Below, piece after piece: positions 9,240 to 17,363 of a DNA stretch of 34,044 nt. A model generated the notes under the pieces. The model was not told the DNA's origin. It made no database searches and saw only the letters and a program-made list of their open reading frames with translations. Location: NCBI GenBank assembly GCA_937876095.1, contig CALFIE010000021.1, forward strand, positions 1 through 34,044, in the 5' to 3' direction. The DNA comes from an uncultured Flavobacteriales bacterium (GTDB lineage: Bacteria; Bacteroidota; Bacteroidia; Flavobacteriales; Weeksellaceae). Positions within the stretch are counted from its first letter, which is position 1, and every line of letters begins with the position of its first letter. The position numbers and the translations under genes are program-made.

Positions 9240-10559
9240 TTATTGAAATCTATTTTTTTTGATCTTAATTTTTTTCAAAACTTTGTTTGCGGTCAATGTA
9301 TTTCGCTCCAATGTATCTTTTGCTTTATTGGTGATATAAACTTTAGGATTCACAGTACTAATGAGTTCGGCTACTTGTGTAGATTCTAAATCGGTTTCGT
9401 CTTTTATGTAAAATTTGATAGATGACTCTTTTAGTTGCTCATTTTCTAGAAAATGGGTAATTTCTTTTCTGTTTTCTAGGTAATTTCCTTTAGATAACCA
9501 GGTAAATATAAAGCCAGTTGCAATGCTTAAAAATCCAATTGCATAGGTGATTTTCCCAAAATTTTCAAATAATTTTTTAGCATAAACCAACCAAATCGAG
9601 AAAATAAATGGTGACAACAATCGGTAATCCAAAGCATTTACAGAATATACATACTGAATTGCGAAAGAACAAATAATCCCAAAAATGGAGATCAGAATCA
9701 TAAATCCTTCCATTTCAGAAGTTCTTTTTTTAATTAAAAAATAAATAAGAACCAAAATATTCAGAAAACCAAGTCCATAAATTCCGTAATTGATGATTCC
9801 ACCATTTGGATTAGCAATATGTATAAACGGATTGAAACTAGTAGCCAAACCTTGGAATAGCTCTTTTATCAGTTGACTGGTTGGTTTCAAACCGATTTCT
9901 AGAAATTGGTGGTAGTATTGATTATTAAAATAATTGATGACAAAAATTTGATAAAACAACACAAACAAAAACCCAATAATTCCCGAAAAAACAAAGTACT
10001 TTCCGTAATTTTTTTTTAAATTGATGAGTCCAAAAAATCCAACTCCAATCATAAAAAATAGCGCACTGTATCTGATGTTATAGAGAAGAATTAGCATCAA
10101 ACTAAGATAAAACACTGCTTGAATTCCTTGAAATTTTTCATTAATGATTTGTTTAGAAACATACAAAAACACAAAAACGAAAGGCAAAATCAGGGATTCA
10201 CTCATCGTGTAAGAAAATATAGAAACATAACTAAAAAGTGAGCAAATCAGCACGCTTTCTTGGTAGTAAAATTGTTTCTTTTTTGCAAAAAACAGAATGA
10301 AAAGAAATGCCGCAATTCCCAGTATTTTGCTCCCCCAAAATTCATCAGTAAAAACCCCCAAAATTTTAATAAAAATAGCATAACCAAAAGGTGTTACCAC
10401 ATTATCAATCTCAGGAAAAAGCTTTGCTTGCCGCATAAATCTTATGGAATCTGGACTTACTCTACCTTTTTCATTTAGCAAAAATCGCAGCACAATCATC
10501 ACCAATGTTGTGATGATTAGACTGCTCTTCAATAATTTTTCTTGAATTTTTTTTTGCAT
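9240..10559 (-). CDS. Polytopic membrane protein, possible GT-C-type glycosyltransferase
   Basis: A 439-residue inner-membrane protein with roughly ten hydrophobic segments, from the N-terminal LIITTLVMIVLRFLL to a last one near residue 350. A hydrophilic C-terminal domain of about 80 residues follows. After the first helix comes a loop with SPDSIRFMRQAKLFP, placed where polyprenyl-phosphate sugar transferases of the GT-C fold carry an acidic catalytic residue. The assignment rests on topology and this loop only. It may instead be a membrane protein of unknown function. It lies 40 bases downstream of the 3-hydroxyacyl-CoA dehydrogenase gene, with no visible functional link. Confidence 0.7.
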   Translation of the reverse strand: MQKKIQEKLLKSSLIITTLVMIVLRFLLNEKGRVSPDSIRFMRQAKLFPEIDNVVTPFGYAIFIKILGVFTDEFWGSKILGIAAFLFILFFAKKKQFYYQESVLICSLFSYVSIFSYTMSESLILPFVFVFLYVSKQIINEKFQGIQAVFYLSLMLILLYNIRYSALFFMIGVGFFGLINLKKNYGKYFVFSGIIGFLFVLFYQIFVINYFNNQYYHQFLEIGLKPTSQLIKELFQGLATSFNPFIHIANPNGGIINYGIYGLGFLNILVLIYFLIKKRTSEMEGFMILISIFGIICSFAIQYVYSVNALDYRLLSPFIFSIWLVYAKKLFENFGKITYAIGFLSIATGFIFTWLSKGNYLENRKEITHFLENEQLKESSIKFYIKDETDLESTQVAELISTVNPKVYITNKAKDTLERNTLTANKVLKKIKIKKNRFQ

Positions 10560-10599
10560 TTACTTTAAACCTTCAAAGATTTTGAATTCTGGAAGGTTT

Positions 10600-11493
10600 T
10601 TATGATTTTAAAAACATTTTTGCAATTTTTTCTGCTTTTTTCGATTCTGAGTAGTTATAAAATCCTTCCCCAGATTTCACGCCTTTTTTGTTGGCTGTAA
10701 CCATATTTACCAGGAGTGGACAAGGTGCGTATTTAGGATTTTTGAAACCATCGTACATCACATTTAGAATTGCCAAACACACGTCTAATCCTATAAAATC
10801 TGCTAATTGCAATGGTCCCATTGGATGAGCCATTCCTAATTTCATAACCGTATCTATTTCCTCTACACCTGCAACTCCTTCGTAGAGAGAATAGATTGCT
10901 TCATTAATCATTGGCATGAGAATTCTGTTTGCTACAAAACCAGGATAATCATTGACTTCTACAGGAACTTTCCCCAAAATTTTTGACATTTCGAAAATTG
11001 CATTGAAGGTTTCTGTAGAAGTAGAATACCCTTTTATAATTTCTACCAGTTTCATAATTGGTACTGGATTCATAAAATGCATCCCGATTACTTTTTCAGG
11101 ACGATTAGTAACAGAAGCTATTTTGGTGATAGAAATAGAGGAGGTATTGGTAGCCAAAATGCAATTTTCTGGTGAAAACTCGTCCATTTGTGCGAAAATT
11201 TTCAGTTTCAAATCTTGATTTTCGGTGGCAGCTTCTACGATGAGGTCTGCATTTTTTGCAGCTTCTCTCAAATCAATAGAAATGGTGATATTTGCTAAAG
11301 TTTCGGTTTTTTGTGATTCTGTTATGCTATTTTTTGCAACCATTCTGTCGAGATTATTGGTAATGGTTTGCATACCGCTATTCAGATGTTCTGGCTTTAC
11401 ATCTACCAAAACTACTTTAAAACCTGTTTGAGCAAAAGTATGGGCAATTCCGTTTCCCATAGTTCCAGCTCCTATTACTACGATGTTTTTCAT
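10600..11493 (-). CDS. 3-hydroxyacyl-CoA (3-hydroxybutyryl-CoA) dehydrogenase
   Basis: A 297-residue NAD(P)-dependent enzyme interconverting 3-hydroxyacyl-CoA and 3-ketoacyl-CoA, in fatty acid degradation or butyrate-type metabolism. It carries the Rossmann motif GAGTMGNGIA (8-17), the acidic VDVK after the second strand, catalytic His139 in HFMNPVP, and a C-terminal 3HCDH domain with DYPGFVANRILMP and the AHPMGPLQLADFIGLD motif. It is the short single-function form (Hbd/PaaH type), not fused to a hydratase. Spacing to neighbours on the same strand is about 40 bases, so co-transcription with the upstream secreted protein and beta-lactamase is possible. Confidence 0.93.
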   Translation of the reverse strand: MKNIVVIGAGTMGNGIAHTFAQTGFKVVLVDVKPEHLNSGMQTITNNLDRMVAKNSITESQKTETLANITISIDLREAAKNADLIVEAATENQDLKLKIFAQMDEFSPENCILATNTSSISITKIASVTNRPEKVIGMHFMNPVPIMKLVEIIKGYSTSTETFNAIFEMSKILGKVPVEVNDYPGFVANRILMPMINEAIYSLYEGVAGVEEIDTVMKLGMAHPMGPLQLADFIGLDVCLAILNVMYDGFKNPKYAPCPLLVNMVTANKKGVKSGEGFYNYSESKKAEKIAKMFLKS

Positions 11494-11532
11494 AAAATAT
11501 TTAATATTTAGAAGTATTTTTATTTCAATTTA

Positions 11533-11946
11533 TTATTTTTTTGAACTTTTAAATTCCAAATTTTTCAGTTCAGAAAGTTGTTTTTTTGTGAAAGTTGTAT
11601 CTTTTTCAAAGGTGATGTAGCCTACACTTTCTGATTCTTTATGTTTATTTTGGTTTTCTATCAGATCTTTCATTTCTTTTTTGAGACGGTTCAATCTTTT
11701 GGGATTGAGTGCATCTACTCCTACGAAAATTGCATATTCACCTTCTCTACCCAAACCTCGTTGATAAATGATTTCAAAAGGTTTCAGTTTTTGTTTTTTC
11801 TCAAAATTTTGTAAATAATCAAGCACATCTTTACTAGAAGCTGGTCCACAACAAGTACTGTTAAAACCAATTTTCAGGTACTTTTCATTTTTTTGTGAAA
11901 ACAAAAAAACACTAAGGAAAACTAATAAAAATGGGAGTTTTTTCAT
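11533..11946 (-). CDS. Small secreted protein of unknown function, CCGP motif
   Basis: A 137-residue protein with a signal peptide (MKKLPFLLVFLSVFLFS then QKN). The mature part starts with KYLKIGFNSTCCGPAS, holding two adjacent cysteines, followed by a charged region and a C-terminal lysine-rich tail. I do not recognise the family. The gene starts 36 bases after the beta-lactamase stop and precedes the 3-hydroxyacyl-CoA dehydrogenase by 39 bases, so it probably shares a transcript with the lactamase. Confidence 0.7.
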   Translation of the reverse strand: MKKLPFLLVFLSVFLFSQKNEKYLKIGFNSTCCGPASSKDVLDYLQNFEKKQKLKPFEIIYQRGLGREGEYAIFVGVDALNPKRLNRLKKEMKDLIENQNKHKESESVGYITFEKDTTFTKKQLSELKNLEFKSSKK

Positions 11947-11982
11947 ATTGAAGTTGTGTGTAATTTTTTTTAAAATAAAAAA

Positions 11983-12870
11983 TCAATTTTTAGATTGGCT
12001 AAGATACTCAAAAACTTTTTTTGAGGTATCTGAAATTATTTTCTCGTTGGTTTCCTCATTTTCTTTGGAATCAGATACAAATACAACGATTACATATTTT
12101 TTTCCGTTGGCTAAAGTTACAATTCCAGAATCGTTGGTTGCGGCAGTTAGACCATCTTTTGTAAAAGATGTGCCGGTTTTGTTGGCTAAAGTTGCATTTT
12201 TTGGTAGGCTATTTCGCAATCTATCTAGACAAGTAGAAGTGTGCAACATTATATTATATAAAAATTTGGTGCTTCGTTCTGAAACGATTTTACCTTCATG
12301 AAAGTTTTTCATCAATTTTGCCAAAGATTTAGTAGATGTATAGTTGTCATATTGTCTATAGAGAAATTGGTGTGACTCTTCTTCATTGTATTTTATTTGA
12401 AAATCTTTCACACCTTTAGAATTCATAAAATTTTGAACGGTTTTTGTACCTCCGATTAATCTCAAAAGAACATCACAACCTACATTATCACTTTGTGCAA
12501 CGGTATATTTTAAAATTTCAGAAAGAGGCATTTCAAAATTTCCTTCTGGAAATTTTTCACGAATTGGGCTCCAAGTATTGGGCAAAAGTTCAGATTTTTT
12601 AATGAAAATTTTTTGGTCAAGTTTTAATTTGCCTTGATCTACCAAATCGAGCACTGCTAAAGCAATATGAAATTTGAAAACACTCTGCATTGGCAGTTTT
12701 TTCTCTGCGTTTTGGTTGTTGTATTTGAAAGGGAAATCAATTTCCAAAACCGAAACTGCAACCGTAGCGTTTTTACCTTCGGTAATTTTTGAAATTTCTT
12801 TTTTCAGTAAAGATTTTTGAGAAAAAATGGAAATTGAAATGAGTAAAAATAGTAGCGTGATTTTTTTCAT
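11983..12870 (-). CDS. Class A beta-lactamase (subclass A2-like)
   Basis: A 295-residue periplasmic serine beta-lactamase with signal peptide MKKITLLFLLISISIFS. All catalytic motifs are intact: SVFK (Ser63-Lys66, the SxxK motif), SDN (127-129), the acidic omega-loop segment NEEESHQ (162-168) with the general-base Glu, and KTG (231-233). The omega loop followed by RQYDNYT fits the Bacteroidota-type A2 group (CGA, CIA, CME, PER, VEB, CfxA relatives) rather than TEM/SHV. Such enzymes hydrolyse penicillins and often cephalosporins; the spectrum cannot be read from sequence alone. No mobile-element or integron signatures flank it, so it looks like a resident chromosomal gene. It heads a run of five minus-strand genes. 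Confidence 0.92.
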   Translation of the reverse strand: MKKITLLFLLISISIFSQKSLLKKEISKITEGKNATVAVSVLEIDFPFKYNNQNAEKKLPMQSVFKFHIALAVLDLVDQGKLKLDQKIFIKKSELLPNTWSPIREKFPEGNFEMPLSEILKYTVAQSDNVGCDVLLRLIGGTKTVQNFMNSKGVKDFQIKYNEEESHQFLYRQYDNYTSTKSLAKLMKNFHEGKIVSERSTKFLYNIMLHTSTCLDRLRNSLPKNATLANKTGTSFTKDGLTAATNDSGIVTLANGKKYVIVVFVSDSKENEETNEKIISDTSKKVFEYLSQSKN

Positions 12871-12889
12871 CTTAATATTAAATGTGTTA

Positions 12890-13075
12890 GAATCGTTACT
12901 GCGAAGAACGTATAAATCTCCAATCAGATATAATAGAAATTTCTCACAGATGACGCAGATTTTTTAAAAAGAGATATTGCGCACATTGTGCAAAACTTTG
13001 TGAACCTTGTGTTTTAAATTTGTCGTTCCATTTCATTCCACTCCTCGCAAAAACATTAACATTTTTTTTCGTGTA
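12890..13075. repeat. Dispersed intergenic repeat, copy A
   Basis: Non-coding stretch between the beta-lactamase and oxidoreductase genes. It contains a CACAGATGACGCAGAT block (12944-12960), CTTTGTGAACCTTGTG (12996-13011), a TCGTTCC...CTCCTCGCAA segment and TTCGTGTAATTCGTG. The same blocks in the same order appear at 19176-19308. Sequences of this style are frequent between genes of Bacteroidota from general knowledge. No coding frame or clear promoter is seen. Confidence 0.6.
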
Positions 13076-13095
13076 ATTCGTGAAAATTCGTCTAA

Positions 13096-14058
13096 TTAAG
13101 ATATAAGTTTCACAATCTCCAAAGCCACTTTCAAAGCTTCGGTTCCGTCTTCTAGAGAGACTTCCACATTTTTATTTTCAGTAATGGCAACTGCAAAACT
13201 TTCTAATTCGTCTAAAATGGCATTATTAGGCTGAATATTAGGATATTCAAAGATAATTTGATTTCTTTCACCTTCTGCATTTTCTATAATCATATCAAAA
13301 TCGCTCGGATTTTCGGGCGCTTCTTTCATACGGATTACTTCTGCTTTTTTCTCTAAAAAATCTACCGAAATATAGGCGTCTTTTTGGAAAAACCGAGACT
13401 TTCTCATCGCTTTCATCGATATTCTGGAAGTCGTAAGATTCGCAACACAGCCGTTTTCAAATTCAATTCTTGCATTGCAAATATCAGGAGTTTTAGACAC
13501 CACCGAAACTCCAGAAGCGTGTATATTTTTCACTTTAGATTTTACCAGACTTAGCAAAATATCCAAATCGTGAATCATGAGATCTAAAACCACCGAAACA
13601 TCAGTTCCTCTCGGATTGAATTCCGCCAATCTGTGAATCTCAATAAACATCGGGTTTTGTATAAAATCTTTGCTTGCAATAAAGGCAGGATTGTATCTTT
13701 CTACATGTCCAACTTGTGCTTTTATGCCATATTCACGGCATTTGTAGAGGATTTCTTCTGCTTGTTGAAGTGTTTGAGTTACCGGTTTTTCTATGAAAAA
13801 ATGCAGACCTTTTTCGATGGCTTTTTTGGCATAATCGTAATGATAAAGTGTTGGAGTTACAATATCCAACATTTCGATTTGATTCAGTAATTCATCAAAA
13901 TTTTCAAAATATCGGTAACCAAATTCGGCTTCTAATTTTTTACCATTTTCCGCGTCTTTGTCGTGGAAACCCACCAAATCGTATTTTTCTGATTGATTTA
14001 GTAATTTTAAATGTATTTTCCCGAGGTGACCTGCACCTACTAAACCTGCTTTCAGCAT
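13096..14058 (-). CDS. Gfo/Idh/MocA family oxidoreductase
   Basis: A 320-residue NAD(P)-dependent dehydrogenase. The start at 14058 (MLKAGLVGAGHLG) puts the Rossmann motif GAGHLG at residues 8-13 as in the family; a longer in-frame reading would run through the promoter region and into pcm on the other strand. Other hallmarks are EKPVT (90-94), with the catalytic-site lysine, and the HDLDILL segment in the C-terminal domain. Members act on sugars or related polyols and imines, and the substrate cannot be named here. A -7 box lies just upstream (14077-14084), and the gene is divergent from pcm. Confidence 0.9.
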   Translation of the reverse strand: MLKAGLVGAGHLGKIHLKLLNQSEKYDLVGFHDKDAENGKKLEAEFGYRYFENFDELLNQIEMLDIVTPTLYHYDYAKKAIEKGLHFFIEKPVTQTLQQAEEILYKCREYGIKAQVGHVERYNPAFIASKDFIQNPMFIEIHRLAEFNPRGTDVSVVLDLMIHDLDILLSLVKSKVKNIHASGVSVVSKTPDICNARIEFENGCVANLTTSRISMKAMRKSRFFQKDAYISVDFLEKKAEVIRMKEAPENPSDFDMIIENAEGERNQIIFEYPNIQPNNAILDELESFAVAITENKNVEVSLEDGTEALKVALEIVKLIS

Positions 14059-14076
14059 AGAAATTTTTTGTTTTTT

Positions 14077-14084
14077 CAAAGATA
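14077..14084 (-). promoter_or_regulatory. Putative oxidoreductase promoter, -7 box TATCTTTG
   Basis: On the minus strand this reads TATCTTTG, an exact TAnnTTTG match 18 bases before the ATG. The spacing to the start codon is the same as at dnaN. No clear -33 TTG is present. Confidence 0.45.
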
Positions 14085-14152
14085 ATAAATAGACTTTAGA
14101 TTTTAGATATAAGACTTTCAAAAAATTGATGAAATTTAATTTCGGAAAATAC

Positions 14153-14190
14153 AAAATCTGAAATCTGATGTCTGAAATCTGAAATCTAAT
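14153..14190. repeat. Imperfect tandem repeats of TCTGAAATC
   Basis: Repeated TCTGAAATC / TCTGATG units occur between the divergent oxidoreductase and pcm genes, just before the pcm -7 box. Related degenerate TTTAGAT units lie at 14093-14115. They look like slippage-prone intergenic repeats. Confidence 0.5.
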
Positions 14191-14193
14191 ACT

Positions 14194-14201
14194 TATTTTT
14201 G
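14194..14201 (+). promoter_or_regulatory. Putative pcm promoter, -7 box TATTTTTG
   Basis: Exact TAnnTTTG match only 4 bases before the pcm ATG at 14206. If used as the -7 box, the transcript would start at or just inside the start codon, implying a leaderless message or a start a little downstream. Confidence 0.35.
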
Positions 14202-14205
14202 TGGA

Positions 14206-14856
14206 ATGCAAGACAATTTTGTACACAAAGGGAAACGTAAAATTTTGGTGGAATATTTGCGGGAAAAAATCGGAATTACCGATGAAAAAGTGTTGGCTGC
14301 AATCAACCAAGTTCCGCGTCACCTTTTTATAGAAAGTATTTTCGAAGATTTTGCGTACCAAGATCGGGCTTTTCCTATTTTGTCGCACCAAACCATTTCG
14401 CATCCTTCTACTGTAGCAGAACAAACCGAACTTCTGGAAATTTCTGAGAGAGAAAAAATTCTGGAAATTGGTACAGGAAGTGGTTACCAAACCGCAGTTT
14501 TGGTCGCTATGAATACCTTGGTTTATACGGTAGAAAGACAAAAAGACTTGCACGATTTTGCCACAAAAAAACTGAAAGAACTGCATCTTCGTCCGAAATT
14601 TCAAAGTTTTGGTGATGGTTTCGCTGGTTTGCCGACTTTTGCACCTTTCGACAAAATTTTGGTAACTTGTGGTGCGGAAATTTTACCAACAGAATTACTA
14701 AAACAGCTCAAAATTGGCGGTAAAATGGTGATTCCTCTTGGTAAAACAGATGAGCAAATTCTGTACAGATTTACCAAAACATCAGAAACCCATTTCGAAA
14801 AAGAAGAATTTGGCGCATACAAATTTGTACCAATGTTAGGCAATACCAATAAATAA
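14206..14856 (+). CDS. pcm: Protein-L-isoaspartate O-methyltransferase
   Basis: A 216-residue SAM-dependent enzyme that methylates isoaspartyl residues in aged proteins, starting their repair. Motif I of the methyltransferase fold is ILEIGTGSGYQTAVL (about 85-99). The PCMT-specific segment before it, HQTISHPSTVAEQTELL (about 61-77), includes the substrate-binding region, and DKILVTCGA is motif II. The length equals the family norm. Three bases separate it from the DUF1801 gene, so the two are almost certainly co-transcribed. Confidence 0.95.
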   Translation: MQDNFVHKGKRKILVEYLREKIGITDEKVLAAINQVPRHLFIESIFEDFAYQDRAFPILSHQTISHPSTVAEQTELLEISEREKILEIGTGSGYQTAVLVAMNTLVYTVERQKDLHDFATKKLKELHLRPKFQSFGDGFAGLPTFAPFDKILVTCGAEILPTELLKQLKIGGKMVIPLGKTDEQILYRFTKTSETHFEKEEFGAYKFVPMLGNTNK

Positions 14857-14859
14857 AAA

Positions 14860-15252
14860 ATGGCATCCGAAATTCAAATATACAACAATCAATTTTCTAC
14901 TGAGGAAAAACAAATTGTGGATGAATTAGCAAACATCATAAATGTAAATCTCTCTGAAGCTGAAAGTAAAATTTGGCATGCACATCCGGTTTGGTTTCTT
15001 GATGGCAATCCTATAGTTGGCTATAGTAAGCAAAAAGCAGGAATCAGGTTGATGTTTTGGAGTGGTAAATCTTTTGAGGAAGAAAAACTCAATGTTTTGG
15101 GAGGTAAATTTCAAGATGCTTCCATTTTCTATAATTCAGTAGAAGAAATCAACGAAGTTGATGTAAAAAATTGGCTCAAAAAATCCATAGAAATTCAGTG
15201 GGATTATAAAAATATTGTGAAAAGAAAGGGTGAATTGCTTCGTTTGAAGTAG
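14860..15252 (+). CDS. DUF1801 / YdhG-like domain protein
   Basis: A 130-residue soluble protein without a signal peptide. The arrangement AESKIWHAHPVWFLDGNPIVGYSKQK followed by RLMFWSGKSF and a C-terminal basic helix resembles the DUF1801 fold (YdhG/YjbR-like small alpha/beta proteins). The biochemical role of that family is not established. It starts 3 bases after pcm and probably shares its promoter. Confidence 0.7.
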   Translation: MASEIQIYNNQFSTEEKQIVDELANIINVNLSEAESKIWHAHPVWFLDGNPIVGYSKQKAGIRLMFWSGKSFEEEKLNVLGGKFQDASIFYNSVEEINEVDVKNWLKKSIEIQWDYKNIVKRKGELLRLK

Positions 15253-15266
15253 TTTTTGCAAAATTA

Positions 15267-15299
15267 TTTGCTTGATATTTTCAATTTAAAGTATCTTTA
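15267..15299 (+). promoter_or_regulatory. Putative hutU promoter
   Basis: TTTG at 15267-15270, then 21 bases, then TATCTTTA at 15292-15299, matching the Bacteroidota arrangement TTTG-N19-21-TAnnTTTG with one mismatch. An overlapping TTG at 15272 gives a 17-base spacer. It lies 43 bases before the urocanase start. No histidine-responsive operator could be recognised. Confidence 0.5.
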
Positions 15300-15342
15300 A
15301 ACCGAAGTAATTTCAAATTTCAAACCTAGAATTTCAAATTTT

Positions 15343-17331
15343 ATGATGACTTTCCAACAACAAATCCTACAAGGAATTCCAAGCGAATTGCCACAAGCAA
15401 AACCATACGAACCACAAATAAATCACGCTCCGAAACGTAAAGAAATTCTAACTGATGAAGAAAAAAAATTGGCACTGAGAAATGCTTTGCGCTATTTCGA
15501 ACCGAAATTCCATGCAGAATTGTTGCCAGAATTTAAGAAAGAATTAGAAGATTTTGGTCGAATTTATATGTATCGTTTTCGCCCGGATTATGAAATGAAA
15601 GCCAGACCAATTTCAGATTATCCTGGGAAATCTTTGCAAGCAAAAGCAATTATGTTGATGATTCAAAATAATTTGGATTATGCGGTTGCACAACATCCTC
15701 ACGAACTCATTACTTACGGTGGAAATGGTGCGGTTTTCCAAAATTGGGCGCAATATTTATTGACGATGAAATATTTGTCTGAAATGACCGACGAACAAAC
15801 TTTGGTGATGTATTCTGGTCATCCTCTTGGTTTGTTCCCAAGTCACAAAGATGCACCAAGAGTGGTGGTAACCAACGGAATGGTAATTCCAAATTATTCA
15901 AAACCAGATGATTGGGAGAAATTCAATGCATTGGGAGTTTCGCAGTACGGACAAATGACTGCGGGAAGTTATATGTACATTGGTCCACAAGGAATTGTGC
16001 ACGGAACTACGATTACGGTGCTGAATGCATTCAGAAAAATAAATAAATCGCCAAAAGGTGGTTTATTTGTAACTTCAGGTTTGGGTGGAATGAGTGGAGC
16101 GCAACCAAAAGCAGGAAATATTGCAGGTTGCATCACGGTTTGTGCAGAAGTGAACCCCAAAATTACCAAAATTCGACACGAACAAAAATGGATTGATGAA
16201 ATCCACGAAAATCTCGATGAATTAGTTGCAAGAGTTCGAAAAGCGCAAGAAAATGGCGAAACCGTTTCTTTGGCATTCCTCGGAAATGTGGTAGAAGTAT
16301 GGGAAAAATTTGATGAAGAAAATTTAAAAATTGATATTGGTTCTGATCAAACTTCACTTCACAATCCTTTTGCAGGTGGTTATTATCCGGTCGGAATTTC
16401 GTTTGAAGAATCCAACAAAATGATGGCTTCAACTCCAGAATTTTTTAAAGAAAAAGTCTACGAAAGTTTGCGTCGTCACGCAAAAGCAGTGAACAAACAC
16501 ACCGAAAAAGGCACTTATTTTTTCGATTATGGAAACGCATTTTTGCTCGAATGCAGTAGAGCAGGAGCCGATGTTTTGGCAGAAAATCCGACTTTAGGCA
16601 GGGAATTTAAATTTCCATCTTACGTTCAAGATATTATGGGACCTATGTGTTTTGATTTCGGTTTCGGTCCGTTTCGTTGGGTTTGTACCAGCGGAAAACC
16701 AGAAGATTTACAAAGAACCGATGAAATTGCGTGCGAAATTTTAGAAGAATTGATGAAAAATTCGCCCAAAGAAATTCAGCAACAAATGCAAGATAACATC
16801 ACTTGGATTAAAGGTGCGCAAGAAAATAATTTGGTGGTAGGTTCACAAGCTAGAATTCTCTACGCCGATGCAGAAGGCAGAATGAAAATTGCAGAAGCCT
16901 TCAACAAAGCCATTAAAAATGGTGAAATTGGCGAGGTTGTTTTAGGTCGCGATCACCACGATGTTTCGGGTACAGATTCACCTTACAGAGAAACTTCTAA
17001 TATTTACGACGGAAGCAGATTTACAGCAGATATGGCGATTCACAATGTGATTGGCGACAGTTTCAGAGGTGCAACTTGGGTTTCTATTCACAACGGAGGT
17101 GGTGTTGGTTGGGGCGAAGTAATCAACGGTGGTTTCGGAATGTTGCTCGATGGTTCAGAAGATGCAGATAGAAGACTAAAATCTATGCTTTTTTGGGACG
17201 TGAACAACGGGATTTCCCGAAGAAGTTGGGCAAGAAACGAAGGCGCTATTTTCGCCATAAAACGTGCAATGGAAGCCGAACCGAATCTTAAAGTGACTTT
17301 GCCGAATTTGGTGGATGAGAAACTATTTTAA
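15343..17331 (+). CDS. hutU: Urocanate hydratase
   Basis: Second step of histidine degradation: urocanate + water to imidazolonepropionate, with a tightly bound NAD+ acting as electrophile. The 662-residue length is the longer form seen in many Bacteroidota and eukaryotes rather than the roughly 555-residue enzyme of Pseudomonas. Seen in the sequence are YSGHPLGLFPSH, the NAD-binding GLGGMSGAQPKAG (about 246-258), DQTSLHNPFAGGYYP, FGPFRWVCTSG and WVSIHNGGGVGWGE near the C-terminus. Two ATGs stand in tandem at 15343 and 15346, and either may be used. hutH, hutI and hutG are not in this window. Confidence 0.96.
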   Translation: MMTFQQQILQGIPSELPQAKPYEPQINHAPKRKEILTDEEKKLALRNALRYFEPKFHAELLPEFKKELEDFGRIYMYRFRPDYEMKARPISDYPGKSLQAKAIMLMIQNNLDYAVAQHPHELITYGGNGAVFQNWAQYLLTMKYLSEMTDEQTLVMYSGHPLGLFPSHKDAPRVVVTNGMVIPNYSKPDDWEKFNALGVSQYGQMTAGSYMYIGPQGIVHGTTITVLNAFRKINKSPKGGLFVTSGLGGMSGAQPKAGNIAGCITVCAEVNPKITKIRHEQKWIDEIHENLDELVARVRKAQENGETVSLAFLGNVVEVWEKFDEENLKIDIGSDQTSLHNPFAGGYYPVGISFEESNKMMASTPEFFKEKVYESLRRHAKAVNKHTEKGTYFFDYGNAFLLECSRAGADVLAENPTLGREFKFPSYVQDIMGPMCFDFGFGPFRWVCTSGKPEDLQRTDEIACEILEELMKNSPKEIQQQMQDNITWIKGAQENNLVVGSQARILYADAEGRMKIAEAFNKAIKNGEIGEVVLGRDHHDVSGTDSPYRETSNIYDGSRFTADMAIHNVIGDSFRGATWVSIHNGGGVGWGEVINGGFGMLLDGSEDADRRLKSMLFWDVNNGISRRSWARNEGAIFAIKRAMEAEPNLKVTLPNLVDEKLF

Positions 17332-17363
17332 TTAATTTGGAATTTTTAGTATAAAAAAAAATA

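Noticed and set aside
14059..14604. N-terminal extension of the oxidoreductase gene
   Set aside because: It would overlap most of pcm on the opposite strand, carries the gene's own promoter region, and the Rossmann fold begins at the ATG at 14058.
15253..15342. Operator of a histidine-utilisation regulator before hutU
   Set aside because: Only promoter-like elements are seen; no convincing dyad.
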